From: Verticillium longisporum
Taxonomy: Eukaryota; Ascomycota; Sordariomycetes; Glomerellales; Plectosphaerellaceae
NCBI GenBank assembly: GCA_019188255.1
Contig: JAETXT010000002.1
Span: 930,001 to 994,000 of the forward strand
Direction: 5' to 3'
Length of the DNA: 64,000 nt
The notes under the pieces were generated by a model that did no database searches, was not told the DNA's origin, and saw only the letters and a list, made by a program, of their open reading frames with translations. Shown in pieces: positions 24,471 to 35,200 of the stretch (positions within the stretch are counted from its first letter, which is position 1; the number at the start of each line of letters is the position of its first letter). The translations under genes and the position numbers were made by a program.

Positions 24471-24485
24471 TTGTCGGTCCGACAA
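24471..24485. promoter_or_regulatory. 15-bp palindrome TTGTCGGTCCGACAA (second putative operator)
   Basis: Same core as the palindrome at 24391-24405 apart from the central base, with centres 80 bp apart (about eight helical turns). This repetition is the main reason to consider the motif functional. Confidence 0.65.
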
Positions 24486-24866
24486 CAACCAAGAAACAGA
24501 ATGAGATTCCCAATGCCGGGACGCTAGTACGGAACCTTGCTTGCCCAGCACCCCTTGTCCGAGTCACCAGACAGCCTGTTTGGGGCCGGGGAAATGCTCG
24601 CTCACCCCGACTTTCTCGCTGAATTGGACAGCTCCCTGACCTGCAGCCATGCGTCCCATGGGGAAGCTGTTATGAAACTAGCACGATATTCTGATCCGAT
24701 GTGATGGCTAAGAATTCAGCTGACAATGTAGATCTCGTCTGGTTCGTGCCTACTTCAACCGCCACGAAGCAAGCCATCTTTTCTTCCCCTCTCGCCATCC
24801 CTTTTAGCAGCCATCGTAGGCACGTTTCTTGCTCTTTGAATCTTGGCCTGCACCAAGCAACACATC

Positions 24867-26723
24867 ATGAGTCTTGTCACCACACGCACCACCGCTCACG
24901 AGGCGTCCACACAGGCACGTCTACCTCTGAAGCACCATGCGCCCTCATACCATTTGAAGGCTCGCGGCTGGATGAACGATCCGTGCGGGCCAGGTTACAA
25001 CCCCATCACGAAAACCTATCACATCTTTTATCAATGTAAGAACAAAGCAACATTGCACATCTTCGTGGCATATAGGATCTCGGTTTTAACACACAATGTC
25101 AGGGAATCCGTATGGCTGTGAGTGGGGCAACATGTCTTGGGGCCATGCAACGAGCCAAGATGGCCTGCGCTGGACACATGCTCCCTCAGGCGAGCCCGCT
25201 CTTAAACCGAGTGAGCCCTACGACAAGGAGGGCATCTTCACTGGCTGCTTCTGGCCCACCGGACCTCACGGCGAGAAGGACCAGCTCACCGTCGTCTACT
25301 CGTCCATTGCCGCCCTGCCCATCCACTGGACGTTGAAGCATATACGCAACTCCGAGGGCGTGTCGCTCGCTACTTCCACGGATGCTGGCAAGACGTGGCA
25401 GAAGAGCGAGCTCAACCCCATCCTCGTGGGCGAGCCCGAGGGCGTCGAAGTCACCGGCTTTCGCGACCCGTTCCTCGCCGAGTGGCCTGCGCTCAATCGC
25501 ATTCGCGGCGAGAAGAGCCTCTACGGCTTCTTGTCCGGCGGCGTCGTCGGCAAGGGCCCCACGGTGTTCCTGTACGCCATCCAGCCTGACAACCTCACGG
25601 AGTGGAAATATCTCGGTCCCCTGGTCCCCTCGTTGACCTGGCGCCCGGCTTCCGCGCGCCCGGCCCCTGGACGGGCGATTTTGGCGTCAACTGGGAATGT
25701 GTCAACTTTCTCAGCCTGCAAGATGGTGCCCACGAGCAAGATTTTCTTCTCATGGGTACCGAGGGAGGCGTGAAGCCCAGGTACAAGGAGGGCGATGAAG
25801 AGCCTCTTGGCCAGTGGTCATCGTGGTTCTCCGGTTCGGTAGAGCAGACTGCGGCCGGCCCACGTCTGCGGCACGAGTTTGACGGTGTTCTGGATCACGG
25901 CAGCCTGTACGCGCCCAACTCTTATGTTCATCCCGAGACGCAAAAGAGGATCACGATCGGCTGGGTTCGAGAGGATGGCCTGCCAATGAGCCGTTGCAAA
26001 GCGAGGGGCTGGACGGGCTTCTTGTCCCTGCCACGAGAACTGTTCCTTTCCACGACACACAATGTGACCAGGGGCCTGCAATCACCAATCGAGGACATTC
26101 GTTCTTTCAAGATTCTGGAGAGCGGCTCGGGTGGAAAGACCGTGCAGACGCTGGGAATCAAGCCCATGGACGACCTCCGAACACTGCGCCCCTCCCGTCC
26201 GGCAGAGTGGTCATCTCTCGGCCGGACGAGCGCTGCCGGCATCCTGCGAGAGCGGGCCCGCAACCATAGCTGGGAGCTCGACGCTGTGATCACAGTCGAC
26301 CCTAGGCAGAGGCGCGTCGGTTTCAACATCTGCCAAAGCCCCGACGGCGTGCAGAGGACGACTGTGTACTTCAACCCCCAGGCTGAGCAGATTGTCGTTG
26401 ACAAGAGTCTCTCCAACACCGAGGCGGATGTCGACAAGTCGCTTCTTGATGGGCCCTTTACACTTCTTTACTCGCTTGAAAACGGGACAGAGAAGCTGGA
26501 GAAGCTCCGCTTGCGCATCTTCCGTGACGGAGATGTGCTCGAGGTCTTTGCCAACGATCGCTTTGCATTGACCACAACAGTGTACTGCGACGATTCGTGT
26601 GCGGGCATCAGCTGGTTCCTCGATGACGAGGGGCCACACAGCGTGTTTGATTCGGTCCAGCTGTGGGAGGACATGGCCGGCACGCAGGGACAGGTGCCCG
26701 AAATCGGACAGCCTCATCTGTAA
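24867..26723 (+). CDS. Glycoside hydrolase family 32 (intracellular invertase/fructosidase type)
   Basis: A beta-fructofuranosidase fold: five-blade propeller plus C-terminal beta-sandwich. Exons are 24867-25035 and 25103-26723. The three GH32 catalytic motifs are present: WMNDP (Asp nucleophile, about residue 38), FRDP (about 176-179) and WEC (acid/base Glu, about 255). The C-terminal module has GFNICQSPDG and LEVFANDRFALTT. The N-terminus MSLVTTRTTAHEAS has no hydrophobic signal peptide, so a cytosolic enzyme acting on imported sugar is likely, as for intracellular aspergillus invertases. One frame break sits at the C run 25626-25629. Adding one C gives LVPLVDLAPGFR and an exact 597-codon reading. 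The neighbouring transporter supports uptake followed by internal hydrolysis. Sucrose, raffinose or kestose specificity cannot be told. Confidence 0.92.
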
Positions 26724-26941
26724 ATAGTCGATGTCTTGTTTGTAATTATGTGTGTGGGGATATCAACTAGACGGTAGAGCAGTCGCCTGTCTGTCGGAGT
26801 GAAGTGTTCACCGGCGGATACATGGCATGGAGTATTAGCATTAGTATGATCATTTTCAACATGCAATCCTAGAGTGCAGTTGCCAAAAGTCACACATCAG
26901 TCATGGAAAACGTCACACTCGTAGATAGCATCGCATCTTGG

Positions 26942-28543
26942 TCATAGCTGGTCCATTGGCGACGAAACCTGCGACAAAGTACTCAAGGGGACTGGTGAAA
27001 ACGGCAGTCCGGGATACGACCCTCGAAGCGTGTCCATCTTCTCCTGCAAATAGACCCTGTGCTTGTCGCGCATCCGCTCAAAGTTGATGAGAAAGCGCGC
27101 TATGTAAAGGAAATCTTCAATGTGGCTCTCCATGCTCGGCTGGTTCACAGACACGGCCAGAACGTCGGCAATGGTGCTGGTGATCTCAAACAGTTTCTGG
27201 AGGATACCGCTGCCCTGTGTGCTGATGCTAGCAATGCTGTCCAGGCGGCTGACGAGGCTCCGAAGCTGTGTTGTCAGGCGTAGAGCGGGGAATTGTAATG
27301 AGAGACCCTCGTGGGTATGTGCGGGAGCCAAGCGTAAGAACCCCTTGGAGAGGGCGAGCTGCCAGAGCAGCGTCCGTATCCAGAGCCTGGTGATGAACAA
27401 ATCGGCGTGCTGTAGCTCTGTGAAGCCATCGTGGCCACTGAAGCGAAGTTCGCGCTCAGATTCCGCGGCATTTATTTCATGCTGGTCAAGCTGCACCTGT
27501 TTGCTTTCGATCCAGTCGACTGTGATTTGCATAGCCCTATCTTCTCTACCATCCCAATTTGACAAGAAAACGTCGTCGAGAATGGTGAAGAGCTCAATGA
27601 TTCGATCAAAGCCGGTTTGAATGTGCGCTGCAATGATTGGATCCCTCATCGGGACACCAGACTTGAGGGGAGGAAGGATGCTAGGAAAGCCTGATGCAAT
27701 GGTCAGGAACCTTTCATGAATGTAGGCCTCCCAGTAGAGTCTCTGAAACATGATCAGGTCGGCTCCCCGGAGTGTCTCTGCGCTACGCTGGCGTGTCTGG
27801 ACGACCTGGATCATGGTGATGGCTTCTCGAAGATGGCCGAAGCTGCGATCATAAAACTTGAGAGGCATCATGGCAATTTCAAGATAGATACACGTCATGA
27901 TCCGCTTGTTGGTGATGAGAGGGGTCTCATCCAGCCGGATGAATGAGTCTGGGCCAAGGTCGACGCGCCTGTGAGCCTCCAGGCTGTATTGAAGAAGTTC
28001 GTTCATTTGCGAGGCAGCATCGCCGTGCATGGTGGCCGAGGTCTCTGTGAGGAACGCAGTCGTAGCTCCGAAAGCATAAACCAACGCGGCGTCTTCAAAG
28101 CTCTCGTCCATGGCATCGATGGCGGCGAAAATGTCGGCCGGGGAGACTGCGGGGTTAAAGGGGTATATGATCTGTTCGAATTGCGGGAGAAGGTTTCGAA
28201 AGAACTCTCTCGGTGGCGGAGGACCAGACGAGGGTCCAAGAAGGACGGTTTGACCAGGTGAAAGCTGGCTTCCATAGACGGTGACTGGAAGCTGTGCTTG
28301 TGGAGGAGATGGTTCTCCCGTGATCTCTCCCCGAGCTTTCGCAACAAGTCTACCCCGGATGGGATTTTTGCGTCTCTCTGGCTCAAGAGTTGCGCCAACG
28401 CACCGAATGCCATGAGTCTCGCAGTTTGCACATGGCTGGGCTCCGTCGCATTTAACCTTCCTCAACCGGCACCCATCACAGGCTCGCCTGACTCGAGTCG
28501 GGTGCGCGTTGTCGACTGGCATCGAGGCGGGCAGAGGGTTCAA
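26942..28543 (-). CDS. Zn2Cys6 transcription factor, candidate regulator of the sugar genes
   Basis: An intronless 533-residue fungal binuclear-cluster regulator. The zinc cluster near residues 20-47 reads CDGC-RLRKVK-CDGAQPCANC-ETHGIR-C (C-x2-C-x6-C-x5-C-x2-C-x6-C). It is followed by a basic RRKNPIRGRLVAKAR linker and a fungal-specific middle homology region. The gene lies tail-to-tail with the GH32 gene, only 218 bp apart, and the GH32 promoter has two CGG-N-CCG palindromes. I infer a pathway-specific activator role. No sequence feature proves it, and it could regulate something else. Confidence 0.88.
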   Translation of the reverse strand: MNPLPASMPVDNAHPTRVRRACDGCRLRKVKCDGAQPCANCETHGIRCVGATLEPERRKNPIRGRLVAKARGEITGEPSPPQAQLPVTVYGSQLSPGQTVLLGPSSGPPPPREFFRNLLPQFEQIIYPFNPAVSPADIFAAIDAMDESFEDAALVYAFGATTAFLTETSATMHGDAASQMNELLQYSLEAHRRVDLGPDSFIRLDETPLITNKRIMTCIYLEIAMMPLKFYDRSFGHLREAITMIQVVQTRQRSAETLRGADLIMFQRLYWEAYIHERFLTIASGFPSILPPLKSGVPMRDPIIAAHIQTGFDRIIELFTILDDVFLSNWDGREDRAMQITVDWIESKQVQLDQHEINAAESERELRFSGHDGFTELQHADLFITRLWIRTLLWQLALSKGFLRLAPAHTHEGLSLQFPALRLTTQLRSLVSRLDSIASISTQGSGILQKLFEITSTIADVLAVSVNQPSMESHIEDFLYIARFLINFERMRDKHRVYLQEKMDTLRGSYPGLPFSPVPLSTLSQVSSPMDQL

Positions 28544-28907
28544 TTGATGGGGACATGGAGAAGATGGTGAAAGCGCAGGCAGGACAGCACAAAAAAGGTG
28601 AAGTTGTGTTCAGCAGACGGACTTGGGATCTGGCGCAGGCTGTCAGAGCAAGGGAGGTAGCGAGCTGAAGCTGCACTTCAGCCCAGGCGTCTGCCCTATT
28701 CAGCCACAAAGGCTTGGATCGGCGCGTGCCGCCGGACCATGTCGTGGCTGGTACGCAGAGGTGGGGTAATGAGGTCGCTTGATGACATCGCCTACGCACG
28801 CGTGACATGCTTTACGCTGTACTTCAGTCCTCTCCCGGAGTATGCTCCGTAGCTAATCATCATCCTGAATTGCTTCAGGAGAGGTATGTCGTACACTGAA
28901 TGAAGAC
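28544..28907. other. Divergent promoter between two Zn2Cys6 genes
   Basis: 364 bp shared upstream region of the minus-strand regulator and the plus-strand regulator starting at 28908. The TTGTCGGNCCGACAA palindrome of the sugar promoter is not present here. Confidence 0.4.
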
Positions 28908-30246
28908 ATGGCTCCGCCTCTCAGACCAATCTTACCGCTGTCGTCACCGTGCTGCTCAGTTCGCCATGAGGAGCCCTGTGATGATGTTGGGAACAGTCCC
29001 AGTCCTAGGAAAAGGCGCAAGACTATCGACGTCGCTTGCGAACGTTGTCGCACCAAAAAGAGTGCCGTTAGTGCCCTCCTGCCTGCCTCGCATGACTCGC
29101 TGGCCGTGGTTCCGGCGGCACTGACAAATCTAGTGTGACGGCTTTCGGCCAGCATGCACTGCTTGTGTGAGAAGACATGCGCAGTGCACATACCGATCCA
29201 GCAAGCAGAAAGTCGAGGAGTACGAGACCGAGATTGAAGCTTTGCAGTGCAAGCTCCGGCATCATGAAGAACTCGTGAAACGCCTGAGAGCCCTGCCGGA
29301 GGACGAGGCCGTCGAATCGCTCCGTTGTCTGCGTTCCATGTCTGACAGCGCCGGCCTGCCCTCCCTCAACCCCCGTACACCCTCACCCTCACTGCTGGCT
29401 GTGACTCAGAGCATGGCACCATCTACGCACCTTAACCTTGACTCTGACTTCGATCTAAGTAGTCCTTATTTATCGACTTGTCCCATGCAGGATCCACTCG
29501 GCAGCTCTTCGAATATTCAAGCGGCTTTACCGTCCTCGCCCGATTTGCCTTCTTTTGAAACTAGCATCACGCAGAAACACTCTACCACAGTTGTCTCAGA
29601 GCCACCACAGATACTTCCTCCACTAGCAAATACACAAATAGTGGACGTAATACGCGACGGCCCCCATGCCGAGGCACATGCCATGCTCCATTGCGATCCT
29701 CGCTTGACCGACTTGGACGTCACATACTGGACCAATGTCCCGATGAGCAATATCTTCGCTGCCGCCATGTTGACGGCATATATACAATGGTACCATCCTT
29801 TCTCTGCAATGTTCGACGAAAATCTCTTTCTCGATGATCTCGTTCACCATCGCCACCAATTTTGCTCCTCGTTCCTTGTTGCTGCTGTACTATTGACAGC
29901 CTGCGTAAGTGCTAAGCCATGGTGACGAATTAAGACACTCACTCATTTTGGGTAGCAACAGCACGCTGCATTCGATGCAAGGTCCCTCGAGTATATCCCA
30001 GGTTTGGCCTTTGAGTGCGAAATGTCGTGGCGGTCAGAACGACATCAGCCATCCTCGCTAACATTAGCCGCTTCGCAGCTCTTCGCGAGTAGCTGCACAC
30101 TGCCAGGACAGGACTTGCTCCTCAAGGAACCGCTTTCGGACGAAAATCACGTGGCTGCCATGTCTGAATCAATTAACTACGATGCATGGCTAAACATACT
30201 TGACGCCGCCAAGTATCGATCAGTGGGCGGAAGCCCTGAATCTTGA
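28908..30246 (+). CDS. Zn2Cys6 transcription factor, probably truncated or frameshifted
   Basis: Exons are 28908-29066, 29134-29904 and 29956-30246 (406 residues). The zinc cluster spans intron 1: CERC-RTKKSA then CDGFRPACTAC-VRRHAQ-C, a correct Zn2Cys6 spacing that confirms the splice. A coiled-coil dimerisation segment follows (VEEYETEIEALQCKLRHHEE). The start of the middle homology region is recognisable (YIQWYHPFSAMFDEN, LAASQLF). The frame stops at 30246, far short of the usual 600-700 residues. A plausible continuation (DQWAEALNLEMHERAQLQQLR) lies in the +1 frame from about 30222, so the true gene may extend to about 30400 or be decaying. Confidence 0.75.
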
Positions 30247-31319
30247 GATGCATGAGAGGGCGCAGCTGCAACAGCTCCGCTGCGTAAGCCTATACTTTTG
30301 TGCGGAACTTGAATGATGTATGCATGTGCTAACAAAGCCTCTAGCATAGCTGGTGAGGTCCGGAAAGCCTTACAACACATTCAGCTTCCTCTTCAGGTCC
30401 ACCGTTTTTACTAAAAACGACAATGGATTCAGATGCTCAAAAAGCTACGAATACCAGAATCAATGCAAGAAAAATAATCAATTGTTCTAAATTGACTTGT
30501 CAAAGCTTGCATAAACCTAGGCTACTATGATATATAGCACTGGTGGACCGTCATCTCGCAAATACGCAGGAGCATAAAGGTAGTTTTAGTTCTAATTTGT
30601 TCTCTTCTACGTGTTTTCGCCGAGGTGACAGTAAGTTGATAAGTTCACGTCCAAGTCAACTAGGTACCTCCTACTCTAGGGGGCTTTATGTAGCAAGTTT
30701 CATTGCAGAAGTCCAACTGATCCGTGGCGATGGGTCAAATGATCACCAACCACCGGAGGTGCTGGAATGTCATTTAGAGAAGCTGGTTACTTTTCGCCGA
30801 GCAGTCTTTTTTAGTAATCGTATCAAAGATAATGTTATTCCTATGATTTCGGCGTTATAAAAATTAGAGAATGCTCCAGTCAAGTCCGAGCTGCCATGCA
30901 TCAGGTGAGCCTCAACATGGATGGGTGCGCGGCTTATACACGCATTCTCTACGCTCCTGCCCGACTTGCATGAGCGGTCGGGGCTGATCAGCTTGCTTGG
31001 TGGACGAACTTCACCTCATGACTATCATGATGTGGCATAATATTGCTTTAGTCCCCCGAACGCAACTTGAAGCTGATCGTCTCGTCAAGGAGCTGCTTGG
31101 AGCGACCTCATGGTTCGCCAATGTTGATTCGGCCGGTTTATATATCTACTCAAATCCAACATCACTCCCTTCTCTCTTTTATAAATCGACCGAGATAACT
31201 GCTGATCCTTCAGTGATTGTCGACAAAGCCAGGTTAGTAGGCAGGTAGGTAGTTGCTTTACGTAAGTTTTGCTCGGGTTCGTTTACTTTAGCTGAGTATG
31301 CCGCATCTCTAAACCTCTT
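30247..31319 (+). other. A/T-richer decayed region between the regulator and the kinase remnant
   Basis: Contains short open frames (30543-30860, 30997-31248) without clear family resemblance and with many stops around them. Possible regulator-like helices continue to about 30400. It is A/T-richer than the neighbouring coding DNA. Best described as degenerate sequence; no mobile element ends were recognised. Confidence 0.4.
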
Positions 31320-32284
31320 GTGGAGATCATACCTACCATGTATAACATTTTGCGGACACCGTTCCCGTCCCTCACCTTTGAGACATCTTTATCAATGGAT
31401 GCCGCAGGACAGATTTTCTCGATCGATGACAAGATTGCGTTCAAATGCCAAACCAACTTTAAAAGTCCGGTGCCATCACAGGCTGCAGATGCGACCTAAT
31501 CTGCTTTAAGGGTTGACGACGAAAAGGTAGTCTACGAGTTGCTGATGGCGCATCCGCATCCTAACATACTCCGATGCATTTTGATATCGGAATGATTCTT
31601 TATGAATCGCATGCCCATCAACCTCCACGATCGCATCGACCCGTCCCACATTCGGCATCGCGACGGATCATCAAGCACCAATGGACACCTCCACGCCCGC
31701 TGTATTCGCCAATTAACCAGCGCTCTCGCATGGCTGAAGAACCTATGCCTGGCCCATGGCGACCTGCGACCCCTAACGCTCTCTTGACAACGGGTGACAA
31801 CATTCGTGTAGTCGATTTTGATGTCTCTGTCAAGATAGGCAAAGGACTCCTTACAGCCAGCGAGCCTTTCTGCAAGCTCAGTCCGCGCTTCAAAGTCCCC
31901 CGTGCCGGACTGGCCTTACAGCAGTTCACCCTGGCATTGTGTATCTACAACATTCGCTCTGGTCGAATACCCCTAGCCGAGCTCGAATGACCTGAGAGGG
32001 TGAAGAAGCTCATGCGTGACGAGCTGCCCTTAGAGGCTGATGACCCGATCTATGGTCAGCTTATCGAACAGTGCTGGCGAGGCGAGTATGGCTCGATGTG
32101 TGCCGTCAATCAGTGTGTCCATGAAATTCTTGAAGCTGCCCGCGAGCCTAAAGAGTCGAAAGATTTGAGTATTGAACATACAAGCGTTGGTCATTTAGCT
32201 GAATGCCACGAGTACCTGGCCGTGCAACAGCGTCTTGCTTTGGAGAAAAAAGGGGCCAGACGTGATAGACAAGCAGAGAATTGA
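31320..32284 (+). pseudogene. Fungal kinase-like gene remnant
   Basis: The translation resembles a family of fungal protein-kinase-like proteins found next to regulators in Sordariomycetes. Blocks in order are TPFPSLTFETSLSMDAAGQIF, DEKVVYELLMAHPHPNI, LTSALAWLKNLCLAHGDLRP (catalytic-loop HGD), DNIRVVDFD (in place of DFG), SEPFCKL and IEQCWRGEYGSM. The frame is interrupted by TAA (within ADAT*SALRV, about 31497), TGA (ISE*FFMN, about 31592) and TGA (AELE*PERV, about 31988). One -1 shift lies at the C run 31770-31773 (RPPNALL after one added C). Even if the C-run shift is an error, three stops remain, so I call a pseudogene. The assignment rests on remembered family blocks. Confidence 0.7.
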
Positions 32285-35200
32285 AACGCGCCGTGTCCGT
32301 CTTATGGCATGGTGTTGGTGTTGTTTGGCTCTCTTCTCGCATTGAAGTTCTCGCACGGGGAGATCGTGGCCCCGAGCATTAGCATATACTTATGTAGTGA
32401 TGCTTCCCAAACCTTGCTGATGTTGATGTCGTCTCCTGGCACGTCTGCTCTGGTATCGCAATGATTCTCGCTGTCGACAAGATATGTAAGGATTTCCAGG
32501 GAATGGCACGGTGTTCGTACCCAGTGACAGAGAGCAAGATGTGCGTATTTGCCTCGCACAAGGTGGATTCCTTAGCCGGCTGATGCATGGAGTATGCAAC
32601 CCTTTCACGATGAAGCAATGAAAAACCCACCAACATATGAAATTCCACCTACTAGTCTACAGTCGCTTTTCGAAACGAGGATCACCTACAGGCATGAAAG
32701 ACCAGACTCGCAGAATCAGGAAATGAAGAACTGCTGCCGGTGATTTACGGCGATCATGACATGGCGAAGAAACGGCAAAGTGTTAAAGGGATGTGGATAG
32801 AGGGCAGGTTGGTCAAGGCAGAACCACAGCGGTTAGAGAAGGCTGGACCAATGTGGCCCGAGGGTCAAATGCCTTCACTATGGCAGGATCACAGGGGTAT
32901 GCATACCTTACTAAATGGAACAATGTCAACACCATAGCAGACAAAGGCGAGAAACAGGGCTGGAAGCCATGAGTGATAACGAGGTATATGCCGGATGTTT
33001 GTATAGGTCAAATTAGGGCATTACATAACTTGAATGATGTGGACTGTTTCGTTAGTTTACACATAATTATGATACAAGGTAAGAGGTACAAGTAGAGGTA
33101 CAAAACTGGCCGACTTGCGTTGCTTGAGGGGGAAAGATCAGATCAATAGCTGTATCGTATACCGTAACAAAGAACGATGGAACTGGGTTGCCCGGACTCA
33201 TAGCTGCTGCCATGTCCACGTCATGCAGAGTACGGAATCTAACTTTCCGATCGTCTTGAACTTTGTCTTTTGTGTTTAACAGCGGGAGAGTAGCTCGGTT
33301 TCACAATACTCTACTGGTCGTCATGTTGTCCAGAGCAGAAGCTGAGGAAAGACTGCATATTGATTACGCAACCGTGGCTCCACAGAGCCTCACCACAACT
33401 TGGAGGTGCACACCCAAGACTCACGTTCGCTCCCAAACACCGAGAGCACCGCGAGCCAGACCCTGATCAGCGCCCAAGGTGAACTTGCTGTCGCCCCCGG
33501 CACCTCAGCCATGTAATCCACCCACGCGGCAAGGGGGAAGAGTCGAGCCCACATGCTCTGCTCTGTCCCCTTGCCAGCGGCAGGAGGATGTATCGCCCTT
33601 GAACACAACTGGGTCCTGGATCCTCGAGAATCCCAAGCAGGGCGAGGGAAGGTTATCCTCTCGCGGTCCCGGCACTGGGCCGGGAGATCCACGTGGGTAC
33701 GACGCTCGTTTCGAAAGCGGGAACCACGAGGAGGGAGGGATGGACGCGAAGGGGTGTGTGGGGGTTCAGTGGCAGCTTGTGTCCCGCCCCGTTCGATAGT
33801 ACCACCCCTCTGTCGTGGTGATCCATTGGAAGATAGAGGTAGTAACTTACCTAGGCAGGGAGGGGGTTCGAGGATGGAAGATTTGAGGCTCTTTTCCTTA
33901 GGCTCCGGGAGGTGTGACCCACCCTCCTAAGCTGAGGGGCCCTGCGGCAAGCTCACTTCTCGGACCGTCACTGACAGGGCTGAGGGCGCGACAAGGGTGG
34001 GTTCATCTGTGTGTGTTATTAAAGGTGTGAGGCGTACTATGTACATGGTGGGTGCACGCATGGTGCCTGACAAGCCTGACAACGACGGCCCGATCAGAAA
34101 AATCGGTCGTCGAAACGATAAGGTTGCCGCATATGTCCCACTTGGGCAGTCTTGGCTTCACACCGCTACAGGCGTTACAGGAAGAGAAAGAGAGAGGGAT
34201 GAATTTTTTGCGCGGTTTGTTACAGGCTTAGCTTGCAGATAAGTGCCGTGTGGACAGCGAAAAGGGGTGGGCGGGCGCAGGCGTCGATGGCGTCGTGGGC
34301 GGTTGCGCTGAGAAGCACACGTGGATGTACATGCAAAGCACGGGAGAGGTAACTTATTGAGGTGTTTACGAGTAGTGGCGGGGTGGTGAGTCAAGGGGAC
34401 CCGATATTTCTCAAAAAAAGAGACCCAGGCTTGCCAGGCAGCCAACAAACATGTGAATCCGTACGACGACCCTACTGGTGCGAGAGCCAAAAGCTCGCTT
34501 GAAAAGGCTTGGTGTTCTGGGCAGATTGTGTCATATCTAAGGGGCAAGCTTGGGCGGGAAGTCTCTGGCCCAGGCGGTGTTATCTCAGGTGGATCACGTC
34601 AAGATGAGGTTGCAGTCCGCTGTGCTGTGACGACGAGCTCAAGCCACAAAAGCTATCGATGATCCGAGCCTCAAGCTTCGACGCGCGCCAGCGCGCACCC
34701 TTGAGGCCCAGGCTTTTGCTATTCAAGGCAGACGCAGACAAGGGAGCCCGTCTTGCTGCGGGTCCCAGCTGCGGCAGTCGGGAGGGTCAGGAACCCATCC
34801 ATACATGCATTGATTCCCTGCGACCCATTCGACCCGCCCGTGGACCTCTTCGCTGGGTGTCTTGGAAACCGTCATTGGCATGACGGTGAAAAATCGCGAT
34901 ATGCTGGAGCCTCGGCGCGTCATGGTTGCAGCCGCATGGCGCCACCAGTGCCTACATGCTAAGCGCCGTACCGGAATGCCGTCGGTATTCGAAAGATATC
35001 GACTCAGGGATGGCACGACTATGCTCCGAGCTTCTAGAGTGCGTCGAGAAGGCTTCGGGAAGAGCCAAGTCGATGCTGCGTCTTGTGCAGGTGCCGTGGG
35101 CCTCGGGTGGCTGCAGCATTGGGAGGCATGGCTGCAATAGGTGTGGTGAGGCGAAACTGCCGGAGCAAGACTGAACATGAGCAAGGTTTGAAGGCAGCTT

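Larger units (their letters stand above)
24040..24866. promoter_or_regulatory. Divergent promoter of the sugar transporter and GH32 gene
   Basis: 827 bp between the two start codons. A central block at 24387-24485 holds two CGG-N-CCG palindromes and a 9-bp inverted repeat. Four CreA-type SYGGRG elements (read as CCCCAG on plus, or CCGGGG) lie on either side. The layout suggests joint induction and glucose repression of both genes. No binding is shown by the sequence itself. Confidence 0.75.
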
